Below, piece after piece: positions 1 to 6,725 of a stretch of 64,000 nt of DNA. Every line of letters begins with the position of its first letter. Position 1 is the stretch's first letter. The DNA lies in NCBI RefSeq assembly GCF_039526385.1, contig NZ_BAAAIX010000034.1:124001-188000 (forward strand), written 5' to 3'. Position numbers and translations under genes: made by a program. Under the pieces are notes generated by a model that was given only the letters and a program-made list of their open reading frames with translations, was not told where the DNA came from and searched no databases. The stretch comes from Luteococcus peritonei (GTDB lineage Bacteria; Actinomycetota; Actinomycetes; Propionibacteriales; Propionibacteriaceae).

Positions 1-138
1 GTGGGCAACCCGGTGGTGGTCCAGCCCGACGTGGGTCTGCTGCGTGCCGCCCGCAAGAACGGCTGGAGCATCGTCGACTGGCACAGCCAGCCCAAGCTGC
101 CGCGCTGGCGCCTGCCCCGCCCGGGCCAGGGACGCTGA
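1..138 (+). CDS. C-terminal fragment of a probable HAD-IB family phosphatase
   Basis: Only the last 45 codons are inside the window; the frame is open from base 1 and stops with TGA at 136-138. The fragment contains a GNPVVVQPD stretch followed about 10 residues later by NGWSIVDW. This resembles the end of HAD-IB (SerB-like) hydrolases, where an N-P-D segment precedes a G-W-x-(I/V) segment. The catalytic HAD motifs lie outside the window, so the assignment rests on this tail alone. A strong hairpin follows directly at 145-173. It could also be another Rossmann-type protein. Confidence 0.45.
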   Translation: MGNPVVVQPDVGLLRAARKNGWSIVDWHSQPKLPRWRLPRPGQGR

Positions 139-144
139 GACCCT

Positions 145-173
145 GCGCCGGTGCCGCTGGACGGCACCGGCGC
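145..173 (+). terminator. Hairpin terminator after the HAD-like gene
   Basis: A 12-bp perfect stem encloses a 5-nt loop (CTGGA). It starts 6 nt after the TGA at 136-138 and abuts the -10 hexamer of the next gene at 174-179. No T-run follows, which is usual for hairpins in this GC-rich sequence. Confidence 0.6.
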
Positions 174-179
174 TAGGCT
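174..179 (+). promoter_or_regulatory. -10 hexamer TAGGCT for the GNAT gene
   Basis: TAGGCT lies 25 nt before the chosen GTG start at 205, giving a predicted leader of about 18 nt that carries the AAAGGAG ribosome site. It matches the TAGnnT pattern repeated throughout the window. Confidence 0.5.
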
Positions 180-204
180 GGGTCCCCCGGGGCAAAGGAG
201 CATC

Positions 205-1224
205 GTGGAGTACATCGTCGAGGGCAGCCTGGAGTGGTCCGCGCTGTGCGCGGCCGACCTGCCCCAGCTGGCCGAGCTCCGCACCACCATCGAGTACTTC
301 GACGACCCGGTGGAGCGCCAGGACCTGGCGCAGCTGCAGGAGTACTGGACCGCACCCGGCGCCGACCCGGTCTTCAACTGCACCGTGGGGCGTGACAAGG
401 GCGGCACCATCGTCGCCTACGGCTGGAACCACGTCCGGGGCCTCGACGTGGGCGAGCCCCGGGTCTGGCTGGACGGGGGAGTGCACCCGGCCTGGCGCCA
501 CCAGCACATAGGTCGTCGGCTGATGGAGTGGCAGGTGGAGCGCGCACGCCTGTGGTACGCCAAGGTGCTGCGCGAGCAGCCGTGGCTGCAGGCACCGCTG
601 TGGCTGGGCACCTACGTGGACCAGAAGCTGGAGGGGCAGTCGGCGCTGTGCGAGACGCTGGGCCTGGCGCCCGAGCGCTGGTACTTCGACATGCACCTGA
701 CCTTCGGGATGGACCAGCCCGGTCCGGTGCTGCCCGTCATCCCGCTCACCGGCCGGGTGCAGCTGCAGCACTACCATCCGGCGCTCTCGGAGCAGGTGCG
801 GCTGGCCCACAACGAGGTCTTCGCCGCCAGTTTCGGCTCCCACACCGTCTCGGTGGCCAACTGGGAGCACTCGATGGACCGCAGCGCCGCCCGCCCCGAG
901 TGGTCCTGGGTGGCCACCCAGGACGGCGAGGTGGTGGGTTATGCGCTCAACTCCGCCTACGAGCAGGACTGGGGCCCGCAGGGGTTCAGCGAGGGCTGGA
1001 CCGACCGGCTCGGCGTGCGCCCCGGCTGGCGCGGCCACAACCTGGGCCGGGCCCTGCTGCTGGCCTCGATGCGCTCCTTCCTCGACGCCGGGCTCGAGGG
1101 TGCCGGGGTCGGCGTCGACACCGCTCGGCCGGATGCCGCGCTGCGTCTGTTCGAGTCCATCGGCTACCAGGCCGAGGAGATGGTGGTGCTGCACAGCACG
1201 GTGGTCCCGCCCATCGCCGTCTGA
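205..1224 (+). CDS. Tandem GNAT-family N-acetyltransferase
   Basis: Protein of 339 aa. The GTG at 205 is chosen because AAAGGAG sits 5 nt upstream; the longer frame from 151 starts inside a terminator hairpin. Two GNAT-like halves are visible. The first has DGGVHPAWRHQHIGRRL, an acetyl-CoA-binding (R/Q)xxGx(G/R) type loop around residue 100. The second has VRPGWRGHNLGRALL around residue 275, followed by a segment ending in FESIGYQ that is typical of GNAT beta-strands 6-7. Tandem GNAT proteins are common in Actinomycetota and acetylate varied amines; the substrate cannot be told. It sits alone between a terminator and the yebC promoter. Confidence 0.8.
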   Translation: MEYIVEGSLEWSALCAADLPQLAELRTTIEYFDDPVERQDLAQLQEYWTAPGADPVFNCTVGRDKGGTIVAYGWNHVRGLDVGEPRVWLDGGVHPAWRHQHIGRRLMEWQVERARLWYAKVLREQPWLQAPLWLGTYVDQKLEGQSALCETLGLAPERWYFDMHLTFGMDQPGPVLPVIPLTGRVQLQHYHPALSEQVRLAHNEVFAASFGSHTVSVANWEHSMDRSAARPEWSWVATQDGEVVGYALNSAYEQDWGPQGFSEGWTDRLGVRPGWRGHNLGRALLLASMRSFLDAGLEGAGVGVDTARPDAALRLFESIGYQAEEMVVLHSTVVPPIAV

Positions 1225-1294
1225 GGCCAGCAGCCCGGGAACGTCGCGACGCACCGCCCCCGCGGGCGATTCACGGTGCCGCGGGCGCAGCGGC

Positions 1295-1300
1295 TAGGAT
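1295..1300 (+). promoter_or_regulatory. -10 hexamer TAGGAT for yebC
   Basis: TAGGAT lies 84 nt before the yebC ATG, predicting a leader of roughly 78 nt. The leader ends in a purine-rich ribosome site (GAGAGGTGAGG). Confidence 0.5.
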
Positions 1301-1384
1301 TGACAGGCTGCCCGGGCCGGGTCCGTCAGCGTGCCTACGGCCGCGCAGCACACGAATTTTCTCCACGAGAGGTGAGGTTGACGC

Positions 1385-2182
1385 ATGAGCGGTCACTCCA
1401 AATGGGCCACGACGAAGCACAAGAAGGCCGTCATCGATGCCAAGCGCGGCAAGCTGTTCGCCAAGCTGATCAAGAACATCGAGGTGGCGGCGCGCGTGGG
1501 CGGCGGTGACCCCGGCGGCAACCCGACCCTCTACGACGCCATCCAGAAGGCCAAGAAGAACTCGGTCCCCAATGACAACATCGACCGCGCCGTCAAGCGT
1601 GGCTCCGGTGTCGGCGCCGATGCCGTCAACTACGACACCATCATGTACGAGGCCTACGGCCCCGCCGGCGTCGCCATCCTGATCGAGTGCCTCACCGACA
1701 ACCGCAACCGCGCCGTCTCCGACGTGCGCGTGGCGGTCACCCGCAACGGCGGCACCATCGCCGACGGCGGCTCCGTGCAGCGCCTGTTCGAGCGCAAGGG
1801 CCTGGTCACCGTCGCCAAGAGCCAGGAGGTCCCGGGCGAGGGTCGCAAGACCGAGACCCGCGAGGTCACCGAGGACGAGCTGCTGGAGGCCACCCTGGAG
1901 GCCGACGTCGAGGACGTCGCGGACAACGGTGACGAGTTCGAGCTGACCTGCGACCCCAACGACCTGGTGGAGGTCCGCAAGGCCGTCCAGGCCGCCGGCA
2001 TCGACTACAACGCCGCCGACGTGGCCTTCGTCGCCACCTTCGACCAGGACATCGACACCGTCGAGGCCGCCCAGAAGCTGGAGCGCCTGATCGACGCGCT
2101 GGAGGAGTCCGACGACGTGCAGAACGTCTACACCAACGCGAACCTGACCGACGAGGTGCGCACCCAGCTCGAGAGCGAGTGA
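1385..2182 (+). CDS. yebC: YebC/PmpR (TACO1) family protein
   Basis: Protein of 265 aa opening with MSGHSKWATTKHKK, the hallmark N-terminus of the YebC/TACO1 family; length is close to the usual 245-255 aa. The family was first described as transcriptional regulators. More recent work links it to relieving ribosome stalling, for example at proline-rich stretches. Start ATG 1385 follows GAGAGGTGAGG. Placement upstream of ruvCAB is conserved in many bacteria; here an arginase-like gene and a minus-strand channel gene intervene. A hairpin terminator follows at 2195-2228. Confidence 0.95.
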   Translation: MSGHSKWATTKHKKAVIDAKRGKLFAKLIKNIEVAARVGGGDPGGNPTLYDAIQKAKKNSVPNDNIDRAVKRGSGVGADAVNYDTIMYEAYGPAGVAILIECLTDNRNRAVSDVRVAVTRNGGTIADGGSVQRLFERKGLVTVAKSQEVPGEGRKTETREVTEDELLEATLEADVEDVADNGDEFELTCDPNDLVEVRKAVQAAGIDYNAADVAFVATFDQDIDTVEAAQKLERLIDALEESDDVQNVYTNANLTDEVRTQLESE

Positions 2183-2194
2183 GCTGACCTGCCG

Positions 2195-2228
2195 CGACGC
2201 CCCGGGACCTGCCGGTTCCGGGGCGTCG
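2195..2228 (+). terminator. Hairpin terminator after yebC
   Basis: An 11-bp perfect stem (CGACGCCCCGG with its complement) encloses a 12-nt loop that can itself pair weakly. It begins 12 nt after the yebC stop. Confidence 0.65.
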
Positions 2229-2267
2229 TGCTGTCCGGGGCCCTTCCGTCCGGGGTCCGTGGCTGGT

Positions 2268-2273
2268 TAGCGT
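2268..2273 (+). promoter_or_regulatory. Possible -10 hexamer TAGCGT for the arginase-like gene
   Basis: TAGCGT lies 28 nt before ATG 2302 and just behind the yebC terminator. It is a weaker match to the TAGGnT pattern. Confidence 0.3.
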
Positions 2274-2301
2274 GGTGAGCAGCCGTGAGACAGGAGTCGT
2301 C

Positions 2302-3180
2302 ATGACCGAGTCGCCCACCACCCTGCGCCTGCTGTGGCCGCAGTGGCAGGGAGCCACCGCCGCCAATGTCGTGGAGCTCTTCCCGGAGGTCCCGCTGCCC
2401 GACGCCCGGCTGGCCTATGCCATGGGCTCGCGCCTGCTGGGGCACATGCTGCCGCCGCACGACGGCCCGGTGGCGGAGGTGCCGGTGGCCCCCGACGACA
2501 GCGGCCTGGTGCTGGAGCGCGGCATCGAGTCGCGCGCGGTGCTGCTGGAGCAGTTGCGCGCCGCCCTGGCCCTGGTGGAGCAGCACGACTGCGACCGGGT
2601 GCTCACCCTGGGCGGCGAGTGCTCGGTGAGCCTGGCGCCCTTCTCCTGGCTGGCCCGGCGCCACGGGGAGGACCTGGCCGTGGTCTGGCTGGACTCCCAT
2701 CCCGACGTCGGGACCCCGGACAGCGAGTACCACGGCCACCACGCGATGGCGGTCAGCCTGCTCACCGGCCACGGCGACCAGGACTTCTTGGCGGCGCTGC
2801 CCGGGACGGTGGACCCCTCCCGGGTGGCGCTGGCCGGCCTGCACTCCTGGACCGAGGACGACATCGGCCACGTGGCCGACTGGGGACTGACCAGCTTCTC
2901 GCCGCAGGACCTGCGCGAGTCCAGCGAACCGCTGCTGGACTGGCTGGCCAGCACCGGCTGCAGCAAGGTGGCGCTGCACCTCGACGTCGACGTGGTGGAC
3001 GCCAACCAGGTGGTGCTGGGCCTGGGCGCCGAGCCCGACGGGCTCAGCCTGGAGCAGGCCCGGCGCGTGGTGGACGACGTCGCCGGTGCGGCCGAGATGG
3101 TGGGCCTGACGGTGGCCGAGTACATCCCGCGCCAGGTGATCCAGATGATGGGCCTGCTGCGCGGGCTCCCGCTGGCCTGA
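2302..3180 (+). CDS. Arginase/agmatinase-fold (ureohydrolase family) protein
   Basis: Protein of 292 aa. ATG 2302 is preferred over the GTG at 2272 because AGGAG lies 5 nt upstream. Ureohydrolases bind two Mn ions through GGDH, DAHxD and DxDxxDP motifs. Here the second (DSHPD, residues 131-135) and third (LDVDVVD, Asp228/Asp230) are kept. The first reads GGECS (104-108), placing Cys107 where the metal-ligand His belongs. The hydrolase may therefore bind metal differently or act on another guanidino or amide substrate. Neighbours give no pathway clue: yebC upstream, convergent TRIC gene 13 bp downstream. Confidence 0.8.
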   Translation: MTESPTTLRLLWPQWQGATAANVVELFPEVPLPDARLAYAMGSRLLGHMLPPHDGPVAEVPVAPDDSGLVLERGIESRAVLLEQLRAALALVEQHDCDRVLTLGGECSVSLAPFSWLARRHGEDLAVVWLDSHPDVGTPDSEYHGHHAMAVSLLTGHGDQDFLAALPGTVDPSRVALAGLHSWTEDDIGHVADWGLTSFSPQDLRESSEPLLDWLASTGCSKVALHLDVDVVDANQVVLGLGAEPDGLSLEQARRVVDDVAGAAEMVGLTVAEYIPRQVIQMMGLLRGLPLA

Positions 3181-3193
3181 GCAGGAGCGGCGT

Positions 3194-3802
3194 TCAGTCG
3201 CGCTCCAGGCGTCGCGGCGTCGGGGCCTGCCAGTGCAGCTTGAGGGCGGCCAGGCGCAGGCCGAAGACCAGCAGCACCAGCACCCACTGCACCACCGGGT
3301 CCAGCAGGTGCAGCCGCGCCGCGACGTCGGTGAGCACCGCTCCCAGCAGGGCGGGCAGCGCGTAGAGGTCGCGGGTGAAGACGCTGGGCACGGTGCCGGA
3401 GAGCACGTCGCGCAGCACGCCGCCGCCCACCGCGGTCAGGGTGCCGACCGCGATCGCCTCGATGCCCGGGTGGCCGGTCTGGATGGCGGTCATGGCGCCG
3501 GTGACGGCGAAGGCGCCCAGTCCCAGCGCGTCGGCCACCAGGATGGTGCGCCGGGCCCGGTCCAGGGTGCCGGAGAACCAGAAGGTGACCAGACCGCCGG
3601 CCAGCGCGGTGGCGATCAGCGGCAGGTCGCTGATGCCGCGCGGGGGCGTGATGCCCAGCAGCACGTCGCGCATCATCCCGCCGCCCAGCGCCGTGACGAC
3701 GGCGAGCACCAGGATCCCGAAGATGTCGAAGTGGCGGCGCACGCCGGCCAGCCCTCCGGACAGGGCGAAGGCGAACACACCGAGCAGGTCGACCATCAGC
3801 AC
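3194..3802 (-). CDS. Trimeric intracellular cation (TRIC)-family channel, UPF0126
   Basis: Protein of 202 aa with a GTG start at 3800-3802. About seven hydrophobic segments in two similar halves are visible. Each half carries a glycine-rich signature, TALGGGMMRDVLLG and TAVGGGVLRDVLSG, the duplicated G-G-G-x-x-R-D motif of UPF0126/TRIC proteins (YadS, YicG). Prokaryotic TRIC channels conduct K+ and Na+ across the inner membrane. The start codon is 6 nt from a TAGGCT hexamer, so the mRNA is probably leaderless. The gene is divergent from ruvC with overlapping promoter space. Confidence 0.88.
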   Translation of the reverse strand: MLMVDLLGVFAFALSGGLAGVRRHFDIFGILVLAVVTALGGGMMRDVLLGITPPRGISDLPLIATALAGGLVTFWFSGTLDRARRTILVADALGLGAFAVTGAMTAIQTGHPGIEAIAVGTLTAVGGGVLRDVLSGTVPSVFTRDLYALPALLGAVLTDVAARLHLLDPVVQWVLVLLVFGLRLAALKLHWQAPTPRRLERD

Positions 3803-3808
3803 CGGGCG

Positions 3809-3814
3809 AGCCTA
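3809..3814 (-). promoter_or_regulatory. -10 hexamer TAGGCT for the TRIC gene (leaderless)
   Basis: On the minus strand TAGGCT is followed after 6 nt by the GTG start, so transcription would begin at or next to the start codon. It lies only 6 bp from the divergent ruvC hexamer at 3821-3826. Confidence 0.55.
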
Positions 3815-3820
3815 CTGGAG

Positions 3821-3826
3821 TAGGAT
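3821..3826 (+). promoter_or_regulatory. -10 hexamer TAGGAT for ruvCAB
   Basis: TAGGAT predicts transcription starting near 3833. The leader up to GTG 3878 is about 45 nt and carries GGACAGGAG. An in-frame GTG at 3836 could be a leaderless alternative start adding 14 residues. Confidence 0.5.
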
Positions 3827-3877
3827 TCCGAACGCGTGTTCGACCGATGCGCGTGGACCGAGGACAGGAGTGGACCC

Positions 3878-4429
3878 GTGCGAGTGCTCGGCGTGGACCC
3901 CGGCCTGACCAGGTGCGGCATCGGGGTGGTCTCCGGCACCGTGGGCCGCCCGCTGGAGCTGGTGGCCGTCGGCGTGGTGCGCACCCCGGCCGGCCAGGAC
4001 CACGCCCACCGGCTGCTGGCCATCGAGACCGGCATCGAGGAGTGGGTGACGGCCTACCGTCCCGAGGCGATCGCGGTGGAGCGGGTCTTCGCGCAGCACA
4101 ACCTGCAGTCGGTCACCGGCACCAGCCAGGCCGCCGGGATCGCCATGCTGGTGGCCGCCCGCCATGCCATCCCCGTCGTGCTGCACACCCCCAGTGAGGT
4201 GAAGGCCGCCATCACCGGCTCCGGCCGCGCCGACAAGGCCCAGGTGGGCGCCATGGTGGCCCGGATCCTGAAGCTCGCCGAGCCGCCGAAGCCCGCCGAC
4301 GCCGCCGACGCGGTGGCGCTGGCCATCTGCCACATCTGGCGCGGCGCCGCCACCAACCGTTATGCCGAGGCCGTGGCGAAGGCCACCACCGGCCGCACCA
4401 ACCGCATCCCCAGCAGAGGACGAGCATGA
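3878..4429 (+). CDS. ruvC: Holliday junction endodeoxyribonuclease RuvC
   Basis: Protein of 183 aa. It cleaves Holliday junctions symmetrically as a dimer within the RuvABC resolvasome. The start at GTG 3878 gives the family N-terminus VRVLGVDPGLTRCG with catalytic Asp7. A second acidic residue lies in AIAVERVF, and the C-terminal acidic pair lies in PADAADAVALAICH. The GGACAGGAG ribosome site supports this start over the in-frame GTG at 3836. The stop overlaps the ruvA start (ATGA), so the two are translationally coupled. Confidence 0.96.
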   Translation: MRVLGVDPGLTRCGIGVVSGTVGRPLELVAVGVVRTPAGQDHAHRLLAIETGIEEWVTAYRPEAIAVERVFAQHNLQSVTGTSQAAGIAMLVAARHAIPVVLHTPSEVKAAITGSGRADKAQVGAMVARILKLAEPPKPADAADAVALAICHIWRGAATNRYAEAVAKATTGRTNRIPSRGRA

Positions 4430-5031
4430 TCAACCACCTGACCGGTACCGTCGCCGCCGCGGGCGCCACCTGGGTGGTGCTCGACGTCAACGGCTTCGGC
4501 ATGAAGGCCCTGTGCACTCCCGCCACCTGTGCCCAGGTGCGGCTGGGCGCCACCACCACGCTGCACACCTCGATGGTGGTGCGCGAGGACTCGATGACCC
4601 TCTACGGCTTCGCCGACGCGGAGGAGCGCGACTGCTTCGAGCTGGTGCAGTCGGCCAGCGGCATCGGCCCCAAGATCGCCCAGGCGGTGGTCAGCGTGAT
4701 GGACCCGGAGGCGCTGCGCTCCGCCATCCTCACCGAGAACCTGGTGGCGCTGTGCAAGGTGCCCGGCATCGGCCGCAAGGGTGCGCAGAAGATGGTCATC
4801 GAGCTCAAGGACAAGGTGAACGCGCTCGGCGCGGTCACCGCACCCACCCCCACCGGCGAGGGGGCCGCCCAGTGGCGCGAGCAGGTCACCGACGGCCTGG
4901 TGGGCCTGGGCTGGTCCGCCAAGGACGCCGAAGCCGCCTGCGACGGCGTCGCCCACCTCGTGGAGGAGGATCCCGGCGTCGGGATCGCGGTGCTGATGCG
5001 CCAGGCGCTGGCCTCGCTCGCCCGCAAGTAG
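4426..5031 (+). CDS. ruvA: Holliday junction branch migration protein RuvA
   Basis: Protein of 201 aa, the usual family length. RuvA tetramers bind the four-way junction and load RuvB. Visible are the N-terminal OB-fold, two helix-hairpin-helix motifs (SASGIGPKIAQ and KVPGIGRKGAQ), and a C-terminal domain that contacts RuvB. It overlaps ruvC by 4 nt and precedes ruvB by 28 nt in one operon. Confidence 0.97.
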   Translation: MINHLTGTVAAAGATWVVLDVNGFGMKALCTPATCAQVRLGATTTLHTSMVVREDSMTLYGFADAEERDCFELVQSASGIGPKIAQAVVSVMDPEALRSAILTENLVALCKVPGIGRKGAQKMVIELKDKVNALGAVTAPTPTGEGAAQWREQVTDGLVGLGWSAKDAEAACDGVAHLVEEDPGVGIAVLMRQALASLARK

Positions 5032-5059
5032 GGTTGGCCCCCAGGAACAGGAGGCAGCA

Positions 5060-6076
5060 GTGGAACACTCGCCCGTCGACCCGCACGCGGAGCCCGAGGA
5101 GCGCGCCGTCGAGGCCGCCCTGCGCCCGGCGAGCCTGGAGGAGTTCGAGGGCCAGCCGCGCGTGCGCGACCAGCTCGGCCTGGTGCTGGAGGCCGCCCGC
5201 CACCGCGGCGCCACGCCCGACCACGTCCTGCTCTCCGGCCCGCCCGGGCTGGGCAAGACCACGCTGGCCATGATCATCGCCGGCGAGATGGGCGCCCCGC
5301 TGCGGATCAGCTCCGGCCCCGCGATCCAGCACGCCGGCGACCTGGCCGCCATCCTGTCCGGACTGCAGGAGGGCGAGGTCTTCTTCCTCGACGAGATCCA
5401 CCGGATGAGCCGGCCGGCCGAGGAGATGCTCTACCTGGCCATGGAGGACTTCCGGGTCGACGTGGTGGTGGGCAAGGGGCCCGGCGCCACCGCCATCCCC
5501 ATCGAGATCCCGCCCTTCACCCTGGTGGGCGCCACCACCCGCGCCGGCCTGCTGCCCGGCCCGCTGCGCGACCGCTTCGGCTTCACCGCCCAGCTCGACT
5601 TCTACGAGGCGGCCTCCCTGGAGCACATCGTGCACCGCTCCGCCCAGGTGCTCGACGTGGACCTCGACGAGGACTCCGCCCGCGAGATCGCGATGCGCTC
5701 GCGCGGCACCCCCCGCATCGCCAACCGGCTGCTGCGCCGGGTGCGCGACTACTCCCAGGTGCGCCATGCCGGCCGCGTCACCCGGGCCATCACCGGGGAG
5801 GCGCTTGACCTCTACGAGGTGGACCCGCTGGGTCTGGACCGGCTGGACCGCGCGGTGCTGGAGGCCATCTGCACCAAGTTCGGCGGCGGGCCGGTGGGCC
5901 TGTCGACGCTGGCGATCAGCGTGGGGGAGGAGACCGAGACCGTCGAGGAGGTGGCCGAGCCCTTCCTGGTACGCCTGGGCTTCCTGATGCGCACGCCGCG
6001 GGGTCGGGTGGCCACGGCCCGTGCCTGGCAGCACCTGGGCCTGGTGCCGCCCGCCCAGGACGACCTGTTCGGCTGA
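5060..6076 (+). CDS. ruvB: Holliday junction branch migration ATPase RuvB
   Basis: Protein of 338 aa. This is the hexameric AAA+ motor that drives branch migration on RuvA-bound junctions. Walker A GPPGLGKTT (around residues 60-68), Walker B LDEIHR, sensor GATTRAG, and a C-terminal winged helix with the TPRGR segment are all present. GTG 5060 follows AGGAGGCAGCA. It is the last gene of ruvCAB; the next gene has its own putative promoter. Confidence 0.97.
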   Translation: MEHSPVDPHAEPEERAVEAALRPASLEEFEGQPRVRDQLGLVLEAARHRGATPDHVLLSGPPGLGKTTLAMIIAGEMGAPLRISSGPAIQHAGDLAAILSGLQEGEVFFLDEIHRMSRPAEEMLYLAMEDFRVDVVVGKGPGATAIPIEIPPFTLVGATTRAGLLPGPLRDRFGFTAQLDFYEAASLEHIVHRSAQVLDVDLDEDSAREIAMRSRGTPRIANRLLRRVRDYSQVRHAGRVTRAITGEALDLYEVDPLGLDRLDRAVLEAICTKFGGGPVGLSTLAISVGEETETVEEVAEPFLVRLGFLMRTPRGRVATARAWQHLGLVPPAQDDLFG

Positions 6077-6136
6077 GCCGACAGCCGCGGGCGCCCCGCC
6101 CGGCCCGTCGTTTCGTGCCCGGTCCACCCCGGTGGG

Positions 6137-6142
6137 TAGTCT
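6137..6142 (+). promoter_or_regulatory. Possible -10 hexamer TAGTCT for yajC-secDF-apt-rel
   Basis: TAGTCT lies 66 nt before the yajC ATG, in the 132-bp gap after ruvB. It fits the TAGnnT pattern and would give a leader near 60 nt. Confidence 0.4.
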
Positions 6143-6208
6143 TGCGGATGGACCTGCTGCGGTCCGCAGCCTGATGCTGTCCGCAGCCCCGCCGACGAAC
6201 GGAATCCA

Positions 6209-6688
6209 ATGCCCAGCATGACCACCCTGCTCATCATCGTGCTCGCCATGGTGCTCTTCTCCTTCCTGCTGCAGCGACCGCTGAAGAAGCAGCAGGAGGC
6301 GGCTGCCCAGATGCGTGAGTCGCTGGGCGAGGGCTCGCGGGTGATGCTGACCACCGGGCTGTTCGGCACCGTCACGCACGTGGGCGCCGAGCAGGTCATC
6401 GTGGAGCTGGCACCCGGCGTCGAGGTCACCTGCCTCAAGCAGGCCATCGCCAAGCTGGTGGCGCCGGAGGACGAGGAGTTCGTCTTCGCCGACGAGACCG
6501 ACGAGGCCGTTGCGCCGGTCGCGGTCGATGACGGCGAGGCCTTCGCGCAGCCGGTCACCGAGGCCCACCCGGTCGACGGGATCGAACCCGGCACCGACGG
6601 CGACACCATGACCGACGCTCCGCGCGGCACCGGCGACTCGCTCGGCTACCCCGAGCAGCTCGACACCGACCGCCCCCGGACCAACTGA
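6209..6688 (+). CDS. yajC: Preprotein translocase subunit YajC
   Basis: Protein of 159 aa. One N-terminal membrane helix (residues about 6-22) is followed by the short basic QRPLKKQQE stretch, then a small domain containing MLTTGLFGTV, typical of YajC. The acidic tail of about 70 residues makes it longer than the 85-110 aa of E. coli type YajC, as is common in Actinomycetota. It works with SecDF and YidC around SecYEG. A second in-frame ATG at 6218 is possible; neither start has a strong ribosome site. Confidence 0.9.
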   Translation: MPSMTTLLIIVLAMVLFSFLLQRPLKKQQEAAAQMRESLGEGSRVMLTTGLFGTVTHVGAEQVIVELAPGVEVTCLKQAIAKLVAPEDEEFVFADETDEAVAPVAVDDGEAFAQPVTEAHPVDGIEPGTDGDTMTDAPRGTGDSLGYPEQLDTDRPRTN

Positions 6689-6725
6689 CCGCTGCGGCGG
6701 CCCCCTGACAAGGACGTAGACGACT

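Noticed and set aside
151..204. Longer N-terminus for the GNAT protein
   Set aside because: The extension would start inside a terminator hairpin and before the predicted transcription start; GTG 205 has a good ribosome site.
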